A stretch of DNA of 10,421 nt from Oligoflexia bacterium (GTDB lineage: Bacteria; Bdellovibrionota; Bdellovibrionia; Bdellovibrionales; UBA1609). Both the position numbers and the translations under genes were made by a program. Under the pieces are notes generated by a model, which saw only the letters and a program-made list of their open reading frames with translations, was not told the DNA's origin and made no database searches. The stretch is from NCBI GenBank assembly GCA_026914095.1, contig JAPPIY010000270.1, positions 2,501 to 12,921 on the forward strand, written 5' to 3'. Below, one piece after another: positions 6,874 to 10,421 of the stretch; positions within the stretch are counted from its first letter, which is position 1, and the number at the start of each line of letters is the position of its first letter.

Positions 6874-7639
6874 TGATTATGGTTTAAACCCATCGGTTTC
6901 AACAGGGATTTTAAATTTGATCCAAAAAAAGAAAATAAACTCTGTAAGCTGTTTGACAACAACAGATTGTTGGAAAAAAAAAGCAAGCTCCTTAAAACCC
7001 TTTTTTAGAAATATAGAGCTGGGCCTGCATCTCAGTTTGACGGAGCCTAAACCTATTTATTCCACTGCCAGCTCTTTAAGAGCTTTGATAAAAAAAGCTT
7101 ATTTGGGAAACTTGAAAAAACAAGACATAATTCAGGAAATCCGAGCGCAAATGGAAATGTTTTCAAAAAATTTGGGAGTTTTGCCTAATTATATAGATGG
7201 CCATGAGTTTTGCCACCATCTCCCTATAGTCAGAGAGGCTTTAATAGATATTGCTAAAGAATTTCATTTTAAAAAAAATAACATCTATATTCGTGTTTTT
7301 CACACGGGAAAATTACCCTTACTAAAAAACAGTATTTTTTGGCTGTCTAACCGCCTGGCTTCCTTCCCCTCTAAAAAGCTGATAACTCTATTAAAGAAAG
7401 AGGGGATTTCTTTTAACTCAAGGCTTTTTGGCTTTCACCCTTATTGTTGGGATCCAGATAAATATTTTGATTATTACTTTCAAATGAAACCCTCAAAACA
7501 AGATATTTTTTTCTGTCATCCCGGGCTTTTATCTGAAGATTCTTCCGATCCGCTACGCTATTACCGTTTTCAAATATACAACTTTATGATGTCCTCTCAA
7601 TTTGACAGCTTGTTAAACCGCTACAATCTCAGCCTATGA
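6857..7639 (+). CDS. YdjC/ChbG-family carbohydrate deacetylase
   Basis: The 260-residue protein fits the family length. Motifs in order: ADDYG (5-9, catalytic/metal Asp pair), ELGLHLSLTE (54-63, metal His58), YIDGHEFCHHLP (112-123, metal His116) and FFCHPGL (218-224, His221). YdjC-family enzymes remove N-acetyl groups from amino sugars in a metal-dependent reaction. The start is well supported: GAGAGG at 6845-6850, six bases before the ATG, and the first residues lead straight into the first motif strand as is usual for the family. It overlaps the GT gene by 17 bases, so a natural reading is that it deacetylates the GlcNAc-like residue added by that GT. It is the last gene of the operon and two hairpins follow. 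A broken copy of its first half is at 798-1113. Confidence 0.9.
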   Translation: MRLCADDYGLNPSVSTGILNLIQKKKINSVSCLTTTDCWKKKASSLKPFFRNIELGLHLSLTEPKPIYSTASSLRALIKKAYLGNLKKQDIIQEIRAQMEMFSKNLGVLPNYIDGHEFCHHLPIVREALIDIAKEFHFKKNNIYIRVFHTGKLPLLKNSIFWLSNRLASFPSKKLITLLKKEGISFNSRLFGFHPYCWDPDKYFDYYFQMKPSKQDIFFCHPGLLSEDSSDPLRYYRFQIYNFMMSSQFDSLLNRYNLSL

Positions 7640-7724
7640 AACAAAGAGTTAAACTTACAAATTAAAAGCTTCTAGCAGGCCACAAACAGCCTTTAACAAA
7701 AGGAAGGACAATTTTAATTAATCG

Positions 7725-7755
7725 TCTCTGAAAAAATCAGAGAAAAAGTTTTTTT
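7725..7755 (+). terminator. Terminator-like hairpin after the deacetylase gene
   Basis: TCTCTGA (7725-7731) and TCAGAGA (7737-7743) form a perfect 7-bp stem with an A5 loop; a run of seven T follows at 7749-7755 after a five-base gap. The gap makes it a less than ideal intrinsic terminator. Part of it (7728-7748) recurs inverted at 9489-9509. Confidence 0.5.
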
Positions 7756-7790
7756 AATTTTCGAAATTTGTGTTTTAAAGATTGAATTTT

Positions 7791-7820
7791 AAAAAAGAAG
7801 TCCACTAGACTTCTTTTTTT
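7791..7820. terminator. Bidirectional intrinsic terminator between convergent genes
   Basis: AAAAAAGAAGTC (7791-7802) pairs perfectly with GACTTCTTTTTT (7808-7819) around a five-base loop CACTA. The + strand ends in seven T (7814-7820), and the - strand likewise ends in a T-run (complement of the A-run at 7791-7796). It would stop the cassette transcript from the left and the FGE-fold gene from the right; it overlaps the stop codon of the latter (7819-7821). Confidence 0.75.
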
Positions 7821-7980
7821 AGTGGAGGTTTTGACAGGTCCTCACAAGGCGGAACCCGATTTCATTGTTCTTGTAGTTTGGGGGTGTGCTTCGGCGCTCA
7901 GCCGAACGCAGGTAAAACCCGGGGTCATTCCAACTACCGCCACGAAAAACATAACGGTCAGATCCGGTGGTAACCAAGGG

Positions 7981-7988
7981 GTTTTTCT
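7981..7988. repeat. Left target-site duplication of the MITE-like element
   Basis: GTTTTTCT directly abuts the left inverted repeat; its identical partner is at 8164-8171. Each copy reads AGAAAAAC in the broken coding strand. Confidence 0.85.
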
Positions 7989-8163
7989 GGGAATTATATA
8001 CATGACTGCACAAAAAAACTTCAAACTAAGGAGATATAAAGGGTTTCAGACCGTTTATTCAGAAAAAAAATAAAGCGATAAAGTTACATTAAAAGAAATG
8101 AAAAAAGCCTTTTAAAAAACGAAAAAATAAAGGGAATCAAGTGCAGTCATGTATATAATTCCC
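7989..8163. mobile_element. 175-bp MITE-like element with perfect 23-bp terminal inverted repeats
   Basis: The left end 7989-8011 (begins GGGAATTATATACATG) is the exact reverse complement of the right end 8141-8163 (ends ATATAATTCCC). Both ends are flanked by GTTTTTCT (7981-7988 and 8164-8171), an 8-bp target duplication. The element splits a gene, and excising it with one duplication copy restores the coding frame and a plausible protein (LPGKKN joined to PLVTT), direct evidence that it moved in. The inside (8012-8140) is A-rich with no coding capacity and no transposase. Element plus duplication is 183 bp, a multiple of three, but the reading frame meets TGA just inside the end. Ends starting GGG and an 8-bp duplication occur in several IS families (ISL3, IS1595 and IS256 among others), so the parent family cannot be named. 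Confidence 0.9.
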
Positions 8164-8171
8164 GTTTTTCT
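8164..8171. repeat. Right target-site duplication of the MITE-like element
   Basis: GTTTTTCT directly abuts the right inverted repeat and is identical to 7981-7988. Confidence 0.85.
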
Positions 8172-8938
8172 TCCCTGGCAATCTGTATCTATAAACATCT
8201 TGAACCCACTCCCACACATTCCCATACACATCATACAATCCCCAAGGATTAGGGCTTCTGCCTACTTTCACTGCATATGTCCTTTTCGTCTTTCCTCTTT
8301 TTGAGCTCCACCAATATACAGCATATAGATCTAAACTTTTCGGATCTCGCCCAAAAAAATAAGGCATCATATCCATCCCTGCTCCTTTTACAGCCCACTC
8401 CCACTCCGCCTCTGTCGGCAAACGATAACAAATACCTAAAGCGCCCGTTCGTTGTCCCTTCCTGCAACCAGATAAAGAATTAATCTGTTTGATATACTTC
8501 TGAGTCATATTCCAACTCACATTTTCCCCCGGATGATTCGGACACATTGCCACTTCATCTTTTACCCTGTGATTCGCACAATCTCCTAGCCTTTTAAAAT
8601 GAGAAGGATTTTTCTTCATCACACGAAACCACTGCTCTTGGGTCCCTCCGTCTCCATTATTTCAAACGGCTGACTTATCTCTACAAGAACTTGTTTTTCG
8701 TCTCTGTGTCTAAATCTCTCATTAAGAGAACTCCCCATTCGAAACTTCCCCACTGGAATCTTACGGAAAAAGCCTAGATCGGGCCCTAACTTAGACCCCG
8801 CACAAGCAGAGGCTATAGAACGGGAACCTTCTTCTTTCTTAGCAGAAACCTTTTTCCCTAAAAAAGAACAATTCGTTAAAAACACCACCGAAACACAAAA
8901 TGTCTTAAAATTCACTCTTCTTACCTCTTATTAGTTGA

Positions 8939-8967
8939 ATAATGAATAACGGCGGAATAAAAATCAA
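8939..8967 (-). promoter_or_regulatory. Possible promoter of the FGE-fold gene
   Basis: On the - strand TTGATT (8967-8962) is followed by a 17-base spacer and CATTAT (8944-8939), four of six matches at each box. It lies about 25 bases before the GTG start. Weak but well placed. Confidence 0.3.
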
Positions 8968-9554
8968 GACAAAATTACACCAGCAAAAGCCGATAAAGCT
9001 ATTATAGCTTGAAAGAATAAGCTCCAATCCATAACTTTCTATCCTCTTTATTTATACCACAGCCTTTTTATTAAAGAATATTAAAATCGTCAAGCTTGGC
9101 AGTAAAGACCGCTCTTAGTTTTAGCTCCTTATTTTAAAACTGCTATTTAAAGGCTTTATTATTAACACAGCTTATAAATTATATCGGCAGAAAGTCGGTC
9201 AAACTTTAGCTTTTTCCGCTTTGCTCTCTGTTTTGTTTATCAGTCTGGCTGGTCAAAGAAGTTTTATTCCGTATAAAATTCTTTCTTCCTGATTTTTTAT
9301 CAGACATCCGTCCGGAGTGTGGTATGTTCAAGCCCAGAACTTAAAAAATTTTATTCAATTATTTCAGATACTTACGCTTACAATGCTTTTCAAACCGGTG
9401 AAGCCAGGACAAAGCGTCCTGCGGACGCATTGTGGGCAAAGCCAAACTCAACTTTCCCTCTTTTTTGCAAGCTTTTGAATAGAGAGAGCTTTTTCTCTGA
9501 TTTTTTCAGGGATGACTCTTTAGAATTGGCAGAAATCAACAAGACTTAAAGTGT
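8968..9554. other. About 590-bp region without a convincing gene
   Basis: Holds a 15-bp perfect palindrome AAGCTATTATAGCTT (8996-9010, possibly an operator upstream of the FGE-fold gene), an open + strand stretch without a good start (9125-9292) that reads protein-like (GQTLAFSALLSVLFISLAGQ), a hairpin at 9409-9433, and an open frame 9319-9549 that I do not accept as a gene. Short protein-like pieces in different frames suggest decayed coding sequence, but no family is recognisable. Confidence 0.5.
9409..9433. repeat. GCGTCC-TGC-GGACGC hairpin
   Basis: GCGTCC (9414-9419) and GGACGC (9423-9428) form a perfect C+G-rich stem with a three-base loop; after one A-A mismatch, ACAA (9409-9412) pairs with TTGT (9430-9433). 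It stands out in A+T-rich DNA and has no T-run. It may be a dispersed palindromic repeat. Confidence 0.55.
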
Positions 9555-9917
9555 TTATGTTTTGCAATTATGCTTGTTTTTAAACTCCTCTTTTGCTGAA
9601 TCTATACAAGATTTGTTAAAACCACAGCCAATAATTTTTACCTGCAAATCACTAATAGCTTTGTTATCTTTGATAGCAACTCCCGTTGTTTTTTTACTCT
9701 CTAATTGTTCATAATAATCACATTCTGACTTAGTAGTAAAAAGAGGCTTATCACTACACCCATTAAAGAAAATTAAACTTAGCATTATTGCCATCAGATT
9801 TAATAGTATCTTGCCTTCTAAGCCGCATCTTTTATTCTTTATGCGCTCTATTACGGAAAGGGAGGAGAGCATAGAAACCTCCCCCCCTTTCATGTTATCT
9901 TCCAAATAACTGTTCAT
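9555..9917 (-). CDS. Small probable lipoprotein of unknown function
   Basis: I do not recognise a family. The frame gives 120 residues from ATG 9917, with GGAGG four bases upstream; a second ATG at 9872 (residue 16) has an equally strong GGAGG five bases upstream, giving 105 residues. The hydrophobic stretch ILLNLMAIMLSLIFFNGC ends at Cys54 in an FNGC lipobox, typical of signal peptidase II substrates; the shorter form makes a more usual signal peptide, so I favour 9872. The mature part is about 67 residues, charged and lysine-rich, with four more cysteines (SEC, GCGF, KSC, HNC) that could form two disulfides. It lies 90 bp downstream of another small exported cysteine protein on the same strand, perhaps in the same transcript. 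Probably envelope-located. Confidence 0.65.
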   Translation of the reverse strand: MNSYLEDNMKGGEVSMLSSLSVIERIKNKRCGLEGKILLNLMAIMLSLIFFNGCSDKPLFTTKSECDYYEQLESKKTTGVAIKDNKAISDLQVKIIGCGFNKSCIDSAKEEFKNKHNCKT

Positions 9918-9993
9918 AGCTCCTCCCAGTTTGACGAGAATTATCTTTCTAATTATTGCTTCTAAATTTCTCTGGGTAACTGTCTACTTCTTC

Positions 9994-10115
9994 ATCCATC
10001 TGTCCATCTACTTTCTTTCTCCCCATATTCTTTCTTTGAACCTATGACAAACCCGTCTTCGTAACCATTCATCCGTTATCTTCAACGCGCATTCAACTGT
10101 ATCCATCTGTCCATC
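9994..10115. repeat. Pair of 15-bp direct repeats, ATCCATCTGTCCATC
   Basis: Copies at 9994-10008 and 10101-10115, 107 bp apart. On the - strand the right copy encodes DGQMD inside the small exported protein; the left copy overlaps the stop codon and can encode the same peptide in a different frame. Confidence 0.7.
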
Positions 10116-10379
10116 ACTGCAATTATTGGCAACCTCTGCTAAGAAAGTGTTTAGCTCATTACGTACAATTCCGTCTCCTGAAAATTTGCTCCCAAATAAC
10201 CCGATAGGAAGCAAACAACCTTCCCCTTGCTCCTTGCACTTCAATCCTATGCTTTTATATTCATAAAGGGCTTTACAAGTTAGCCAATATGAATTTTCGG
10301 GTAAAACCTCTATAGCACCGTCTTGAGCTTTAACGGATATAGAAGAAATAATTAGAAATAAATACATTAGCTTGTTCAT
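10008..10379 (-). CDS. Small exported cysteine-containing protein of unknown function
   Basis: The 123-residue protein has a signal peptide MNKLMYLFLIISSISVKA with a plausible signal peptidase I site VKA|QD, and no lipobox. The mature protein has six cysteines (35, 48, 55, 87, 97, 111), enough for three disulfides, and no motif I recognise. Start: ATG at 10379 with AGGAG (complement of 10385-10389) five bases upstream. The TAG stop at 10010-10008 falls inside one copy of a 15-bp direct repeat (9994-10008 and 10101-10115). Just beyond, in a shifted frame, a 25-codon stretch (10026-9949) repeats the peptide DGQMD and ends SYPEKFRSNN, so the 3' end may be frameshifted. Its location would be periplasm or outside the cell. 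Confidence 0.65.
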   Translation of the reverse strand: MNKLMYLFLIISSISVKAQDGAIEVLPENSYWLTCKALYEYKSIGLKCKEQGEGCLLPIGLFGSKFSGDGIVRNELNTFLAEVANNCSDGQMDTVECALKITDEWLRRRVCHRFKERIWGERK

Positions 10380-10421
10380 TTAAACTCCTTTTGTTAGTTT
10401 GATAAGCCTTAAGTCTACCCC

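Larger units (their letters stand above)
7819..8915 (-). pseudogene. Exported FGE-sulfatase/SUMF1-fold protein gene, broken by a 1-base deletion and an inserted element
   Basis: Three fragments form one gene. Fragment 1 (8915 down to about 8645) has a GTG start with AGAGG eight bases upstream, a signal peptide with possible lipobox LTNC (13-16), then PVGKFRMGSSLNE and FEIMETE. A missing T in GTG ACC near 8644/8645 shifts the frame; restoring it gives ETEVTQEQWFRVMKK. Fragment 2 (8643-8164) has YRLPTEAEWEWA and GLYDVYGNVWEWVQDVY, classic SUMF1-domain motifs. It is cut after LPGKKN by a 175-bp element, and fragment 3 (7980-7819) resumes with PLVTTGSDRYVFRGGSWN and ends NEIGFRLVRT. Without the element and one 8-bp duplication, plus one base, the gene is 915 bp, exactly 304 codons and a stop. 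The catalytic Cys pair of true formylglycine-generating enzymes is absent after RGGSW (NDPGFYLRSAER), so it was probably a structural or binding protein at the cell surface. Now almost certainly inactive. Confidence 0.9.

Noticed and set aside
7822..8073. 83-residue + strand frame covering the left end of the MITE-like element
   Set aside because: It lies opposite recognisable SUMF1-domain coding sequence and runs into the inserted element; it is an antisense by-product.
8137..8622. 161-residue - strand protein as an independent gene
   Set aside because: It has SUMF1 motifs but no start region of its own; it is the middle of a gene, and its last eight residues come from the inserted element.
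9319..9549. 76-residue + strand frame
   Set aside because: GTG start without a properly spaced ribosome site, it runs through the C+G-rich hairpin, and its composition does not resemble a conserved protein.
1..10421. CRISPR array, tRNA or rRNA gene
   Set aside because: No regularly spaced repeats, no cloverleaf-like sequence and no conserved rRNA blocks were seen on either strand.

Overview
The window is A+T-rich DNA from what looks like a Gram-negative bacterium: it has Shine-Dalgarno sites, signal peptides and lipoboxes, a membrane glycosyltransferase, and a CATTCCCGC-type palindromic repeat of the kind scattered through many proteobacterial genomes. I cannot name the genus; the phylum is left open.

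Left part (1-7639, all + strand): a surface-glycan cassette present in two copies. The right copy (1551-7639) holds a large polytopic GT-C-like glycosyltransferase, two small class I SAM-dependent methyltransferases, a MurG-like GT-B glycosyltransferase and a YdjC/ChbG-type carbohydrate deacetylase. The last three overlap or touch (4-nt and 17-nt overlaps) and sit behind a good sigma70-type promoter. The left copy (2-1113) is a degraded duplicate: the C-terminal part of a second GT-C protein is intact, then the first six codons of a methyltransferase 1 copy are joined by an 11-bp microhomology to the inside of a frameshifted, internally deleted ydjC copy. About 2.5 kb of the cassette is missing between them. 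A likely joint role is building a modified (methylated, de-N-acetylated) lipid-linked sugar and transferring it to an envelope acceptor; this is inference from family content.

Middle (7640-8915): two terminator-like hairpins, the second apparently bidirectional, separate the cassette from a convergent gene (- strand) for an exported FGE-sulfatase/SUMF1-fold protein. That gene is broken twice. One base is missing near 8644, and a 175-bp non-coding element (7989-8163) with perfect 23-bp terminal inverted repeats and an 8-bp target duplication sits inside it. Removing the element plus one duplication copy and restoring one base gives a continuous 304-residue protein. The element has the architecture of a miniature inverted-repeat transposable element and is the most interesting item in the window.

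Right part (8916-10421): about 640 bp with no convincing gene, then two small - strand genes for cysteine-containing exported proteins of unknown function, one a probable lipoprotein and one a periplasmic or secreted protein whose 3' end may be frameshifted.
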